A stretch of 64,000 nt of DNA from Ruminococcus flavefaciens (GCF_900143025.1 NZ_FRCT01000001.1:62001-126000); one strand, 5' to 3'. Counted from the stretch's first letter, positions 16,775-26,276 are shown. The notes: generated by a model not told the origin, from the sequence alone. Made by a program: numbers and translations.

Positions 16775-16805
16775 TAGCCGTTAGCCCTTAGCCTTTTGCC
16801 GTTAG
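16775..16805 (+). repeat. TTAGCCN heptad array
   Basis: About four units (TTAGCCC, TTAGCCT, TTTGCCG, TTAG) opening the 362-bp gene-free repeat island 16716-17078. The stretch TTAGTTATTAGTTAG at 16887 is a further 7-bp array. Confidence 0.6.
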
Positions 16806-16904
16806 GCGTCGGCTTTTATCTCCATGCAGTTCCCTCAAACCTTGCATGGAGCATTTACAACGCATCTTCTCATAGTTTTCTCCTTAGTTATTAGTTAGTA
16901 GAAT

Positions 16905-16932
16905 TGTAGGGGCTGATGTTCACATCAGCCCG
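16905..16932 (+). repeat. GTAGGGG palindrome, GGCTGATGT core
   Basis: TGTAGG then GGCTGATGTTCACATCAGCC then CG; 9-bp arms. Confidence 0.8.
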
Positions 16933-16955
16933 ATTGCAATGGTTACTTGTAATAT

Positions 16956-16974
16956 GGGCGCACACTGTGCGCCC
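16956..16974 (-). repeat. Palindrome GGGCGCACA core, flank lost
   Basis: GGGCGCACACTGTGCGCCC, the RAYT-type core in the inverted sense, without a recognisable CTAC flank. Confidence 0.65.
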
Positions 16975-16987
16975 TGTATATTGTTCC

Positions 16988-17043
16988 GTAAGCGATGTAC
17001 AAGTATGGATCTTGATAAGAGTGAGCGAGCTTGCTTTTTATCA
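16988..17043 (+). repeat. GTAAGCGA / GTGAGCGAG dispersed repeat, copy 1
   Basis: GTAAGCGATGTAC, then a hairpin TGATAA...TTATCA whose loop holds GTGAGCGAG. A second copy with a different stem is at 44737-44787. Confidence 0.5.
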
Positions 17044-17067
17044 GTAGGGGCGGATAGTATCCGCCCG
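17044..17067 (+). repeat. GTAGGGG palindrome, GGGCGGATA core
   Basis: GTAGG then GGGCGGATAGTATCCGCCC then G, just past the 3' end of the amylase gene. Confidence 0.8.
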
Positions 17068-17078
17068 TTTTTAGCTGC

Positions 17079-18965
17079 TTATTTTACAAATTTAGCCTTG
17101 ATTATAGTATAGCCGTAAGGCTTTACGGTTATGGTATCGTTCATAAATCCGCCGTAGAATGGCTGGAAGTCCTCGAAACGCGAGAGTATCTGGCTCATAT
17201 TGCCAAGCTCAACGGTATCGCTGCTTCTGTTGACGAAAAAGATGTAATCCATTTTCTGTCCCTGACGGGTAAAGCCGATAAGACGGCTGTCGTGAGTTTC
17301 CTTCTCGTTGATGACAAAGTATATACGTCCGTCCTTCATATTCGGAATGGACTTTCTTACTCGTCCAAGCTCCGCAACATAGTTGATAAGCTCCTTGTCC
17401 TCGTGTCCCCACGGATAGCAGCGGCGGTTGAATGGGTCCTTATAGCCCTGAAGTCCTGCTTCGTCGCCGTAATATATGCTTGGTACGCCCGGGAGGAAGA
17501 ATTGCAGAGCCATTGCAGCCTTGAGCATTTCCTTGCCGTGAGCGTACTGGCTTTCGGAGAGATAGTGTTCAGCCATCCAGTCCTTGCTCTTGTCGTCGCA
17601 GTTATCGCCGCCGAGACGGTTTATAGCACGCTCGATATCGTGAGTTGAAACGAAGTTCATAAGTACATCAATAGTTGGCTTGGGGTAGTTTTCAACAATT
17701 GACATAACAGCGTTGATAAAGTCGATAGGCTTGCCGCCCTTGAGGAATGAGATTATAGCCTCGCGGAATGGGTAATTCATTACCGAGTCAAGCTGATCGC
17801 CCAGGAGATAGCGGCGTTTTATGCCGTAGCTTTCCTTGTTTGTAGCGTCCTCCCATACCTCGCCGATGATTATTTTTTCCTTATCGTAGCCCTTAACGCA
17901 TTTTCTCAGGTTTGTAAGGAACTGCTCGGGAAGCTCGTCTGCAACGTCAAGACGGAAGCCGGCAGCACCTCTGTCCAGCCAGTAGCGAAGAACGCCTTCC
18001 TCGCCGCAGATGAACTCGGTATAGTCCTCGTTGTTTTCCCATACGTTGGGGAGAGTATCTATGCCCCACCATGCTTCGTATACATTTGGATAGTCGATGA
18101 AGGAGTACCAGTCGTAGTATTTGCTCTTCTTTGACTGAAAAGCACCCAGCTCGGGATAGCGTCCGTACTTGTTGAAGTAAACGCTGTCTGCGCCCGTATG
18201 TGAGAATACACCGTCGAGAATTATGGATATATCGTACTTTTCAGCCTCTTTGCAAAGCTCCTCGAACTCCTCGTTAGTACCGAGGAGAGGGTCAGCCTTC
18301 ATGTAGTCGGCAGTATTATAGCGGTGATTTTCGTGCGACTCGAATATAGGATTGAGGTATATACAGGTAACTCCTAAGTTATGGAGATACGGGAGCTTTG
18401 ACTGTATACCTGCGAAATCTCCGCCGAAATAGTCGTTGTTCCATACGTGTCCGTGCTCATCGGGCTTGTAGTATGGAGTGCCGTCCCAGTCATCGCGGAG
18501 TATACGTCCCTCGGGGATATTCTCCTTTGGCTTGCCGCTCTTGCAGAAGCGGTCGGGGAATATCTGGTACATTATGCCGCCCTTTAGGAATTCGGGAGTC
18601 TCATAGCGGCTATTGTATACTGTGAGCTGGAACATATCGCCGTGGTCGAGACCGCCCTCGTGGAGGTTTATCCTCTTGATGTAGTGGCGTATTCCGCCCT
18701 CTGTATATGAGAAGTAGTAGTAATGCACATCGGTATATCTTGCATTGTATTCAGCAGTATATGCAAAGCAGTCCTCTTCCTCGGTGACTTCGTTCATGCT
18801 GATAAAACGCTCTTTGAAGCCTGTTCTGAAAAGCACGAGAACAGGTGAAAAATCAGGATTTATGTCCTTGGGCAGACGTATAGTGAAGCGGCAGGTCTCA
18901 AACTGTCTTACAGCTCCGAAAATAGATTTGTAGCCCAGATTCCATGTATCATAGAAAGGTCTCAT
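17079..18965 (-). CDS. GH13 alpha-amylase family enzyme, intracellular (neopullulanase/maltodextrin glucosidase-like)
   Basis: 628 residues from the ATG at 18965, which has GGAG 11 bp upstream; a GTG four codons earlier overlaps that site. No signal peptide, so cytoplasmic. The first 110 residues form a beta-sandwich like CBM34. The (beta/alpha)8 domain follows with 'GGIMYQIFPDRF', 'GVTCIYLNPIFES', 'DISIILDGVFSHTG', nucleophile Asp340 in 'GFRLDVADE', acid/base Glu369 in 'IIGEVWED', and the third acid Asp443 in 'FVSTHDIER'. CBM34-bearing members cut maltodextrins, cyclodextrins or pullulan. It lies directly after glycogen phosphorylase on the same strand, so glycogen or maltodextrin breakdown is likely. 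Confidence 0.92.
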   Translation of the reverse strand: MRPFYDTWNLGYKSIFGAVRQFETCRFTIRLPKDINPDFSPVLVLFRTGFKERFISMNEVTEEEDCFAYTAEYNARYTDVHYYYFSYTEGGIRHYIKRINLHEGGLDHGDMFQLTVYNSRYETPEFLKGGIMYQIFPDRFCKSGKPKENIPEGRILRDDWDGTPYYKPDEHGHVWNNDYFGGDFAGIQSKLPYLHNLGVTCIYLNPIFESHENHRYNTADYMKADPLLGTNEEFEELCKEAEKYDISIILDGVFSHTGADSVYFNKYGRYPELGAFQSKKSKYYDWYSFIDYPNVYEAWWGIDTLPNVWENNEDYTEFICGEEGVLRYWLDRGAAGFRLDVADELPEQFLTNLRKCVKGYDKEKIIIGEVWEDATNKESYGIKRRYLLGDQLDSVMNYPFREAIISFLKGGKPIDFINAVMSIVENYPKPTIDVLMNFVSTHDIERAINRLGGDNCDDKSKDWMAEHYLSESQYAHGKEMLKAAMALQFFLPGVPSIYYGDEAGLQGYKDPFNRRCYPWGHEDKELINYVAELGRVRKSIPNMKDGRIYFVINEKETHDSRLIGFTRQGQKMDYIFFVNRSSDTVELGNMSQILSRFEDFQPFYGGFMNDTITVKPYGYTIIKAKFVK

Positions 18966-19019
18966 ATAGAAAAACACTCCGTCTTCTTATTCTTTATACT
19001 ATGTAACGTTATATAGCCG

Positions 19020-19051
19020 AAAAGGGGACGAAGAAAGCAACGTCCCCTTCT
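19020..19051 (-). terminator. Terminator after glycogen phosphorylase
   Basis: Minus strand AAGGGGACG-TTGCTTTCTT-CGTCCCCTTTT, 9-bp arms. Confidence 0.75.
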
Positions 19052-19064
19052 TGACATCAGTATA

Positions 19065-21474
19065 TTACCTTAAATGCCAGATGTTGTCTGCATATTCTGT
19101 AACAGCGCGGTCTGCCGAGAATATGCCTGCGCCTGCAATATTATTGAGAGACATCTTAGCCCATTTGAGCTTATCCTCATAGCACTCAGTGATGTACTGC
19201 TGTGCCTTGCGGTAGCTGTCGAAGTCGGCAAGTACCATTATAAGGGTCTCTCTCCTTGAGAGAATTAGCAACGTCATTGAAGGTGCAGCCGTTTATACCG
19301 CGGTACATACGGTCGATAGCCTCGTGTATGCGGTTGTCGCTGTTGTAGTATTCGCATGGATTATAGCCTCTTGCGCGGAGCTCGTTGACCTGTGGTGTGG
19401 TCATACCGAATATAACGATATTGTCGTCGCCGCAGGCTTCCTTTATCTCGATGTTAGCACCGTCAAGAGTACCGAGAGTGATAGCACCGTTGAGCATGAG
19501 CTTCATGTTGCCTGTACCCGAAGCCTCTGTACCTGCGAGAGATATCTGCTCTGATACGTCGGAGGCAGGCATAAGGTGCTCGGAAAGGGTTACGCAGTAG
19601 TTTTCAAGGAATACTACCGAGAGCTTCTGGCTTATCTTCGGGTTCTTTCTTATTTCTTCGGATATAGCCCATATCATCTTGATTATCTGTTTAGCCAGAT
19701 AGTATCCTGGAGCAGCCTTTGCAGCAAAGATATATGTCTTTGGAGTGAAAGGAGCATCTGGGTCATTGAGGAGATATGCGTAATCCGTAAGGATATTCAT
19801 TACATTGAGGTGCTGTCTCTTGTATTCGTGGAGACGCTTTACCTGTACGTCGAAGATACTGTCGGTATTGAGTATGATTCCCGACTGATTCTTGACATAT
19901 TTTGCGAAGGCTTCCTTGTTTTCCTTCTTAACGTCCATGAGCTTTGTGAGAACTTCCTTATCGTCCTGATACTCTCTGAAGTTTTCGAGCTCTGCGCCGT
20001 CCTTTATGAACTTCTTGCCGATAGTCTCGCTGAGAAGATTTGTAAGTCCGGGATTTGACTGGAGAAGCCATCTTCTGTATGCGATACCGTTGGTAACGTT
20101 CTTGAACTTTTCAGGCGTATTCTCGTATTCGTCGTGGAATACAGACTGCTTGATTATCTCCGAATGGAGCTTTGATACACCGTTTACGCTGTGTGAAGCA
20201 GCAACGCAGAGAGTAGCCATGTGTATCTGATTGTCCTTGATGATGGACATACGTGTAGTCTTTGCGCTGTCGCCGCCGTTTCTCTCCATGAGAGACTGGC
20301 AGTAGCGGTTGTTTATCTCAACAATGATAGAGAATATTCTCGGTATAACGGTCTTTACAAGGTTTACGTCCCACTTTTCGAGAGCCTCTGCCATAACGGT
20401 GTGGTTTGTGTAAGCAAAAGTTCTTGTAACGATGTCCCATGCCTTATCCCAGCCGTATCCGCAGTCATCGAGAAGTATTCTCATAAGCTCGGGGATAGCG
20501 AGAGTCGGGTGAGTATCGTTTATGTGGATAGCTACCTTGTCTGCAAGGTTTTCGAGAGTACCGTAAACGTTCATATGAGTATTTACGATATCGCCCACTG
20601 ACGCTGCGCAGAGGAAGTACTGCTGACGCAGACGGAGGCTCTTGCCCTCGTGGTGGTTATCGTTAGGATAAAGCACCTTTGAGATAGCGTTTGCGATAGA
20701 GTTCTGAGCCAGAGCTCTGTCGTAATTACCCTTGTTGAACATCTCCATATCAAAGCTCGGAGCCTTTGCTGTCCAGAGACGGAGCACGGAAACGCCGTCA
20801 GAGCCGTAGCCTGATACGTACATATCGTAAGGAGTAGCAACAACGGTATTGTAGTTTACGTGAGATATATAGTGATAGCGGTCGTCCCAGTATTCCTGGA
20901 GGTCGCCTTCAAAGTGGATATCTATTGAAAGTTCGGGCTTAGGTACGAGCCATACCGAACCGCCCGGGAGCCAGTTGTCGGGGAGCTCTGTCTGCCAGCC
21001 GTCCTCCAGCTTCTGCTGGAAAATGCCGTATTCATAGCATATTGAATAGCCCATAGCAGGGAAACCTGTGGTAGCAAGACCGTCCAGATAACAGGCAGCA
21101 AGTCTGCCGAGACCGCCGTTGCCGAGACCTGCATCAGGCTCGTGTTCGTATATTTTTTCAAGGTTGATGTCGTAAGGCTTGAGCATTTCCTTTATGCCGT
21201 CAGCCAGTTCGAGATTATAGATGCTTGTTTTGAGGGAGCGTCCCATGAGGAACTCCATTGAAAGATAGTAGATCTGCTTACCGCCCACCGAGTGGGTATG
21301 ATTAATGAAGCTCTGCCTCTTTGAGCCAAGTATTTCCACGATTATAGCGGAAAGCACATGGTAGACCTGCTTGTCTGATGCTTCTTCGGGAGAAACGCTG
21401 TACAGAAGCTGAAGTTTTTTTGGAAATTCTTCCTTGATCCTGTCCATAAGAGGGTTTGCCTTTTTTGTAGCCAT
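19065..21474 (-). pseudogene. glgP: Glycogen phosphorylase interrupted by a +1 frameshift near the 3' end
   Basis: Glucan phosphorylase (GT35), releasing glucose-1-phosphate from glycogen. The first reading frame (21474 to 19186) carries nearly the whole enzyme: 'EPDAGLGNGGLGRLAACYLDG', 'HINDTHPTLAIPELMRIL', and the PLP-lysine motif 'EASGTGNMK'. After 'NSLKERDPY' it runs into a foreign tail. The missing end, 'MVLADFDSYRKAQQYITECY' and on to 'EYADNIWHL', continues in another frame to 19065. One extra A (plus-strand T at 19239, in CCATTATAAGG) explains the shift. It may be a real mutation or a sequencing error; the main frame lacks the last 58 or so native residues. The ATG at 21474 has GGAG upstream; the longer frame to 21621 does not. 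Confidence 0.9.
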
Positions 21475-21592
21475 ATCTGATCTCCAATCTGCCGCATAAG
21501 CGACTTTATTACCTTTTGTATAATCTCCCCTGTGTTTTACCACCTGCTTTCGCCGATGCGGAGAAATCACTTTACAAGCGGTATATACTTCA

Positions 21593-21621
21593 ATTATACT
21601 ATTATTTATCTTATTTTTCAA
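21593..21621 (-). promoter_or_regulatory. Promoter of glycogen phosphorylase
   Basis: Minus strand TTGAAA (21621-21616), 17-bp spacer, TATAAT (21598-21593). The 470-bp divergent region 21475-21944 holds this and the next promoter; the rest is AT-rich without other recognisable features. Confidence 0.75.
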
Positions 21622-21830
21622 GTGATTATTTCAACAAATATTTGTCAACTAAATATACGTATTACGGAAATTCGCCAAAAACGCAGGTGAAACAGCCGCG
21701 AAACGCCGTTTTGCGATTGTGCATAACGACCGAAAGATATAAAAAATGTTTTCATATTTGTGCATAAAAACGAAAAAATTTGACTCTGTAAAAATTTCTA
21801 TATTTTTAAAAGATAAAACTTAGAAAATGT

Positions 21831-21859
21831 TTGAAATTTGTATTATTATGTGTTATAAT
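21831..21859 (+). promoter_or_regulatory. Promoter of the signal-peptidase-like gene
   Basis: TTGAAA (21831-21836), 17-bp spacer, TATAAT (21854-21859). Confidence 0.75.
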
Positions 21860-21944
21860 AATAAAGCGGTTTGCGAAAAACAGCCCCGCATGAAATGAAA
21901 GTGTAGATTAAAAGACAACAAAAGAAAATGAAAAGGTGATGTTT

Positions 21945-23159
21945 ATGGAAACTAAAAAACGTTTTTCAATACTTAAATGTGTAATTATAGTTTTATGTCT
22001 TATCCTGATCGTTGTTTCGATCATTGTCAATATCATGTTCTCGGGCGGAAAAACACCTAAGATATTCGGAAACTACATCTACGTGGTAAAAGCTTCTGAT
22101 AATATGGGCAATAACGTAACAGAGGGCGCAGCTCTTATTGCTCCCGATGCAAAGGATCTTTCCATAGCAAAGGGCGATATCGTGCTTGCATATCCTGCTG
22201 CCGAGCCCGAAAAGCTCCATGTTCTCAGTATATACGATGTTGTTACTGCCGAGGACGGTACAGAAAAGTACACAACAGCCGATGCTTCAAATGTAGGAAG
22301 CTCCGAGTCTATCTCAAAGGATAGTATTGCCGCTCTTTGTACAGGTCATACAGAAAGCAAGGAGCTTGGCTGGTTCATAAGATTTGCTTCAAGCATCAAG
22401 GGCATACTCCTGCTGCTTGTTCTCCCATGCGTACTTCTTGTTGTAATGCTCATCATCAAGATAGCTTCGGGCAAGGGCGATGAGGACGATGATTTCGGCT
22501 TCTACGAGTATGACGAGATGGAAAAGCAGAGAGACCTTTCCGAGACAAGAAGAAATTCTCACGACAAGGCAGGAAATCCTCTCTTCGAGCCTTCACAGGA
22601 GATACAGCCAAGCAGCGAGCTTGAGCGCAAGAAGATGTCTATTGCCGAGAATTTCAGCCAGAAGAAGGTAAATCCCGATTCACCTTATCAGAAGGAAAAA
22701 GAGCGCACAATGCAGTTCAAGACACAGCGCAGTGCAGAGAGCACATTTGCTGCAAGAAATGTGGGCGGTTCTTCTTCAACAGCTCCTACAGCAGATGCAC
22801 TCAGAGAAGAAATGCTCCGCAAGACTGCTGAGGCTGAGCGTACAGGCACATTCAACATCAAGACTACAAGCACACCGCAGCAGCCTGCTGCTCCTGCTGA
22901 GCCTATCACAGATAATACAGGTATCCTTTCAAAGAGCCAGCTTGCCGAGATGTCAAGAAATGACGTTCCGAAGACAACTCCTCTGAGAAGCCAGTCTGCT
23001 CCTTCAACAGCAGCTCCAAAGCCTGTAAAGAAGAGCAGTACACCTGATATCTCAGATATAATCAGCAAGACCGACCACAACGAGCGCAAGAAGAAGGCTG
23101 CGGATATGTCCGTTGACGACCTTCTCAAGCTCATCGAGGAAGAAAAGAAAAAGCTCTGA
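21945..23159 (+). CDS. Two-helix membrane protein with a signal-peptidase-I-like ectodomain
   Basis: 404 residues. A transmembrane helix (about 10-32), an extracellular domain of about 115 residues, a second helix (about 158-180), then a long cytoplasmic, charged, low-complexity tail rich in Ser, Pro and Ala. Helix, 'IAKGDIVLAYPA', 'TTADASNVGSSESISKDSI' and 'GWFIRFASSIKGILLLLVLP' match the order of conserved blocks in SipW-type signal peptidases ('GDIVTY', 'KGDANN', 'lG....s..G'). The Ser-Met-x-Pro catalytic motif is not visible, so it is probably not an active peptidase; this is my inference. Start chosen at 21945, about 7 bp after AAGGTG. Single gene with its own promoter and terminator. 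Confidence 0.65.
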   Translation: METKKRFSILKCVIIVLCLILIVVSIIVNIMFSGGKTPKIFGNYIYVVKASDNMGNNVTEGAALIAPDAKDLSIAKGDIVLAYPAAEPEKLHVLSIYDVVTAEDGTEKYTTADASNVGSSESISKDSIAALCTGHTESKELGWFIRFASSIKGILLLLVLPCVLLVVMLIIKIASGKGDEDDDFGFYEYDEMEKQRDLSETRRNSHDKAGNPLFEPSQEIQPSSELERKKMSIAENFSQKKVNPDSPYQKEKERTMQFKTQRSAESTFAARNVGGSSSTAPTADALREEMLRKTAEAERTGTFNIKTTSTPQQPAAPAEPITDNTGILSKSQLAEMSRNDVPKTTPLRSQSAPSTAAPKPVKKSSTPDISDIISKTDHNERKKKAADMSVDDLLKLIEEEKKKL

Positions 23160-23168
23160 TAAAGCATC

Positions 23169-23199
23169 AAAGGCAGACCCGAAAAGGTCTGCCTTTTTA
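23169..23199 (+). terminator. Terminator after the 21945 gene
   Basis: AAAGGCAGACC-CGAAAA-GGTCTGCCTTTTT. Confidence 0.85.
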
Positions 23200-23219
23200 T
23201 TATTGTATGTTTTACGGGA

Positions 23220-24026
23220 TTATATTCCTGCTGCCTTAAAAGCAAAAATAAAGATAGCACAGATCAAGACAGGTATGCCCACAAAAAGAATAAATGTAAG
23301 GATAACGCTGAACAAGCCTTTCTTTTCAGCCTCGGGGTCATAGAAAACATTGGGATTTTCGGGATCAACGAATATCTCATATTGCATACCCTTATCGCGT
23401 TCGGAGGTGGTAGTTCCCGAAGTGACCTTGTATTCTTTATCCTCAAAGGTGAATTTGTAGGTCGGGCGGAAGGTAACTTTTGTGATGGTACCTCCTTTTT
23501 TGACTGTGCCACCTGAGGTATAGGTGACTATTGCGCGATCTACACATTCCGCCATTACAGATTGTGTGCAGTTATCCTTTGAGCGGAGCACGTATTTAGC
23601 GTTTCTGATGCTGTGTATCAAGCCAAGTGCGGCAAGAATGCCTGTTATTGATACAAAAAACAGCTTCAGCATCGTCATTCTTGTGTTATAGCTGCCTTGC
23701 TGTACTAACGCTGTACCTGCGATACCGAGAATTCCTATTCCAAGCGCGATATATATTCCAACCTGAGGTGACCTTTCTTCAATGATGACATCTGATAATA
23801 AAGCGATTATGCCTATTCCGAGAAATATGCCGAAAAATGAATACATAGCGGCATATCCGTTACCTGCGTTGCCAAAAAAGAACAAGCAGCCTATTCCCGC
23901 AATAAAGATCAGTATTACCAGAGTCGATAATATCTTTGAAGCCACCGGGTGTGTTTCGGATATGGGCTTTTCGTCGGGATAAAGACCGTTTTCGTCGTAA
24001 TTCATTTTGTCGTCGTAGTTTTTCAT
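23220..24026 (-). CDS. Multi-pass membrane protein with DUF3592-like domain
   Basis: 268 residues from the ATG at 24026, preceded by AAAAGGGGGG. About four N-terminal transmembrane helices (48-180), then a soluble beta-rich segment ('ECVDRAIVTYTSGG' to 'YKFTFEDKEYKVTS', 'GMQYEIFVDPENPNVFYDPE') of the DUF3592 kind, and a last C-terminal helix. The ending 'DPENPNVFYDPE' is the family's usual proline/asparagine turn. Function is unknown in the family. Confidence 0.7.
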   Translation of the reverse strand: MKNYDDKMNYDENGLYPDEKPISETHPVASKILSTLVILIFIAGIGCLFFFGNAGNGYAAMYSFFGIFLGIGIIALLSDVIIEERSPQVGIYIALGIGILGIAGTALVQQGSYNTRMTMLKLFFVSITGILAALGLIHSIRNAKYVLRSKDNCTQSVMAECVDRAIVTYTSGGTVKKGGTITKVTFRPTYKFTFEDKEYKVTSGTTTSERDKGMQYEIFVDPENPNVFYDPEAEKKGLFSVILTFILFVGIPVLICAIFIFAFKAAGI

Positions 24027-24105
24027 GTAAGAACCCCCCTTTTCGCTGATTATACCATATATTTTGCGAAAAATCAAGACTCAGCCTTATAATTAGAGAT
24101 AAAAA

Positions 24106-24126
24106 GGGGCGCACAGTGTGCGCCCG
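24106..24126 (+). repeat. Palindrome with GGGCGCACA core
   Basis: AGG then GCGCACAGTGTGCGCCC then G: identical to the RAYT copies except for the outer GTA. Confidence 0.75.
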
Positions 24127-24153
24127 CAATTTTCGATTTTAAGTGTATACAGC

Positions 24154-25122
24154 TTACTCCTTGGTGAATTTAGACTCTATAACGCTTACTACAGGGCAAA
24201 GAACGCCTGCGATGACCCATGTTATCCATGTTATGCCCCAGTCGTTGGTGATAAAGCTCCAGCCGAGGTATATAGCGGTAACTATGCACCAGTACACTGT
24301 CATTGCCGTTGAGTTGCGTCTTGCTTTTTTCTTTCTTGTGAAATCTTCCTCTTCAAGGAGTTTTCTGTAGCCGTCCATTTTTATAGAGGTATGTATTATC
24401 AGATAAAGACCTACAGCTATGGATATAAACATTATAGCCAATGAAAATGCTTCTGCAACGTTGTTATCGGCGCAGAGTGCTCCGAAGAGAATAAGTGGTA
24501 TAAAGGAAACGATAAAGAGTACGACGCCTGTTATCACAGAGAAATTATGTGCAGCCTCGTGCTTTGCCTTTTTCTCATTTACCATGCCAGATACGCCGTA
24601 TTCCGTGTCGATGCCCTCTTTTTCGAGGTATTTGTAGGGCTTGTGCTTGTTTCCCGATATTATGAACAATGCAACTGCAATGGCTATGAGTATAAGCATA
24701 ACAGGTATACCTATAATAGAAGCAGCCTCAGGGAAGGGTTCAAAGATATCAAGGATAATTATAGGCAGGAATGAGCAGGTACAGAGAGCAACACCCAGCG
24801 GAATGAGCTTTGAACGCTTTTCGTTGGCTTCAAGGAATTTATTTGCCTCCTCCATTGAAACTCTGCGGAGAGGGGGCTCAGTGTCTGTTTTTTCCTGTAC
24901 GGGAGAAGTATTGGGCACAAGCTCCTCAGAGTCCTTTAATAATGTATCTGTAGTGACTCCGAATATCTCCGAGAGCTGTAATATACGATTAAGGTCGGGA
25001 GTGGACTGTGCGCCCTCCCATTTTGAAATGGACTGTCTGCTCACACCTAATTTTTCAGCAAGCTCCTCCTGAGACATTCCTGCTTTTTTTCTGAGTTCGA
25101 TTATCTTGTCTGCAAGTATCAT
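24154..25122 (-). CDS. XRE-family regulator fused to a multi-pass membrane domain
   Basis: 322 residues from the ATG at 25122, with TTGGAGGAA upstream. Residues 1-60 are a helix-turn-helix ('[16 protein letters not shown]', '[18 protein letters not shown]'). A linker leads to about six transmembrane helices from residue 100 on. This HTH-membrane fusion is common in Clostridia and is thought to couple an envelope signal to transcription; the target is not evident and no partner gene is adjacent. Confidence 0.85.
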   Translation of the reverse strand: MILADKIIELRKKAGMSQEELAEKLGVSRQSISKWEGAQSTPDLNRILQLSEIFGVTTDTLLKDSEELVPNTSPVQEKTDTEPPLRRVSMEEANKFLEANEKRSKLIPLGVALCTCSFLPIIILDIFEPFPEAASIIGIPVMLILIAIAVALFIISGNKHKPYKYLEKEGIDTEYGVSGMVNEKKAKHEAAHNFSVITGVVLFIVSFIPLILFGALCADNNVAEAFSLAIMFISIAVGLYLIIHTSIKMDGYRKLLEEEDFTRKKKARRNSTAMTVYWCIVTAIYLGWSFITNDWGITWITWVIAGVLCPVVSVIESKFTKE

Positions 25123-25313
25123 ATATGTTCCTCCAATCATTTTTTTCGGAGCAAATCTCCTTTGGTCTATGGTCTAATTTTATCATTTCAGGCAGTTACA
25201 TACAAGCAACCCTGCTTTACAATTTGTCAATTGACGGTTGCAAACGGCGATATTTCGCGCACTTTTCAAAAAATCGGCATTATGATACCTCCGCGGCAGT
25301 AACTCACTGTCCT

Positions 25314-25338
25314 CGGGCGGATATTATCCGCCCCTACA
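25314..25338 (-). repeat. GTAGGGG palindrome, GGGCGGATA core
   Basis: Minus strand TGTAGG then GGGCGGATAATATCCGCCC then G. It sits in the 313-bp gap 25123-25435, 30 bp before the promoter of the small helical protein. Confidence 0.8.
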
Positions 25339-25369
25339 CCCCATTAATATAAAAAGTCGCCTCAAAGTA

Positions 25370-25398
25370 TTGCATTTATGAAAAAAGTGTGCTACAAT
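25370..25398 (+). promoter_or_regulatory. Promoter of the 64-residue protein
   Basis: TTGCAT (25370-25375), 17-bp spacer, TACAAT (25393-25398). Confidence 0.6.
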
Positions 25399-25435
25399 AA
25401 AAATATAAATTTTATACGAAAGAAGGTATCCCCCT

Positions 25436-25630
25436 ATGGAGATAAAAAAAGCAGTAGAAGCAGTTGAGAAAAAAACAGGTATCGACCTCCCCGATGAAAA
25501 GATCGAGAAGCTTGCTACAAAGGAAAATATTGACAAGGCTAAAGAGATGATCAGCAAGGTGGCTACCAAGGAGAACATCGCCAAGGTAAAGGACAAGGTC
25601 GGCGATATCGTGGACAAGATCAAGAAGTAA
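25436..25630 (+). CDS. Small charged helical protein with internal repeat
   Basis: 64 residues, nearly all helix-forming and rich in Lys, Glu, Asp, Ile and Val. Two copies of a 21-residue unit are visible: 'KLATKENIDKAKEMISK' and 'KVATKENIAKVKDKVGD', preceded by a related half-unit. The protein looks amphipathic and is unrecognised. It is probably a real gene: it has a promoter, an AGAAGGT site before the ATG, and codon use like its neighbours. It could be a nucleoid, stress or antitoxin-like small protein, but nothing decides. Confidence 0.6.
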   Translation: MEIKKAVEAVEKKTGIDLPDEKIEKLATKENIDKAKEMISKVATKENIAKVKDKVGDIVDKIKK

Positions 25631-25673
25631 TGTACAGCGGGGCATTTTCAGAGAGAAAGTGCCCTGTTTTTAT

Positions 25674-26159
25674 TCAGAGCGGTTTTCTCTCAAACATAAG
25701 CACGGGATAACCCTCATAATATGGCTTCACTATCTCGGGGTGCTGGTCTGCATAGGCGAAAATCTTATCCGCAAGACCTTCTTTCAGGAAGCCTACAAGC
25801 TGTGACAGCGGTCTGTGGTAAAGTTCGTCGCATATAGAAGCGAAGGTTATGGCGCGTCTGCCGCCTACCTCCATAATGCGATAAGGCCATATACGGCAGT
25901 CGAAGGGCTTTTCGTCGCCCAGCATACAGCCGTTTTCGGTGAGGGCAGGGCATGAGAAAAGCTCGTCGCCGCGGAGCTCTCCTACCTTGAATATATAGCC
26001 GCCGTCTTTGGTAACGAACTGAGTTTCTGGACGGGCGGCTTTTATTTTTTCGCATAGCTCTGCGGTAAAAACGGGAGTCTCCCATACATCGTATCGGTCG
26101 AAAATGCAGCAGAGCCGACATTTTGCGCAGGCTTCGCCGCTGAGAATTTTTTTCAGCAT
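25674..26159 (-). CDS. Cysteine-cluster protein of the YkgJ (metal-binding) type
   Basis: 161 residues from the ATG at 26159 (AGGAG upstream); the longer frame to 26219 lacks a site. The cysteine pattern 'CAKCRLCCIFD', 'FSCPALTENGCMLG', 'PFDCRIWPY' is that of the YkgJ/UPF0153 family, proposed to bind zinc or an iron-sulphur cluster. The biochemical role is unknown. Single gene, no signal peptide. Confidence 0.82.
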   Translation of the reverse strand: MLKKILSGEACAKCRLCCIFDRYDVWETPVFTAELCEKIKAARPETQFVTKDGGYIFKVGELRGDELFSCPALTENGCMLGDEKPFDCRIWPYRIMEVGGRRAITFASICDELYHRPLSQLVGFLKEGLADKIFAYADQHPEIVKPYYEGYPVLMFERKPL

Positions 26160-26225
26160 AAGCAAGCTCCTTTCACGGCATATTGCTTTAATTATACTCA
26201 ATATACGACCTTTTGTCAAATTCAG

Positions 26226-26240
26226 TTCTTAGCCTTTAGC
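26226..26240 (+). repeat. TTAGCCN heptad array, short
   Basis: TTCTTAGCCTTTAGC, followed at 26267 by TTAGTACTTAGTAG, another 7-bp array; start of the repeat island 26221-26400. Confidence 0.5.
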
Positions 26241-26276
26241 GGCGGTGTGCCGAAAGAGAATAATGATTAGTACTTA

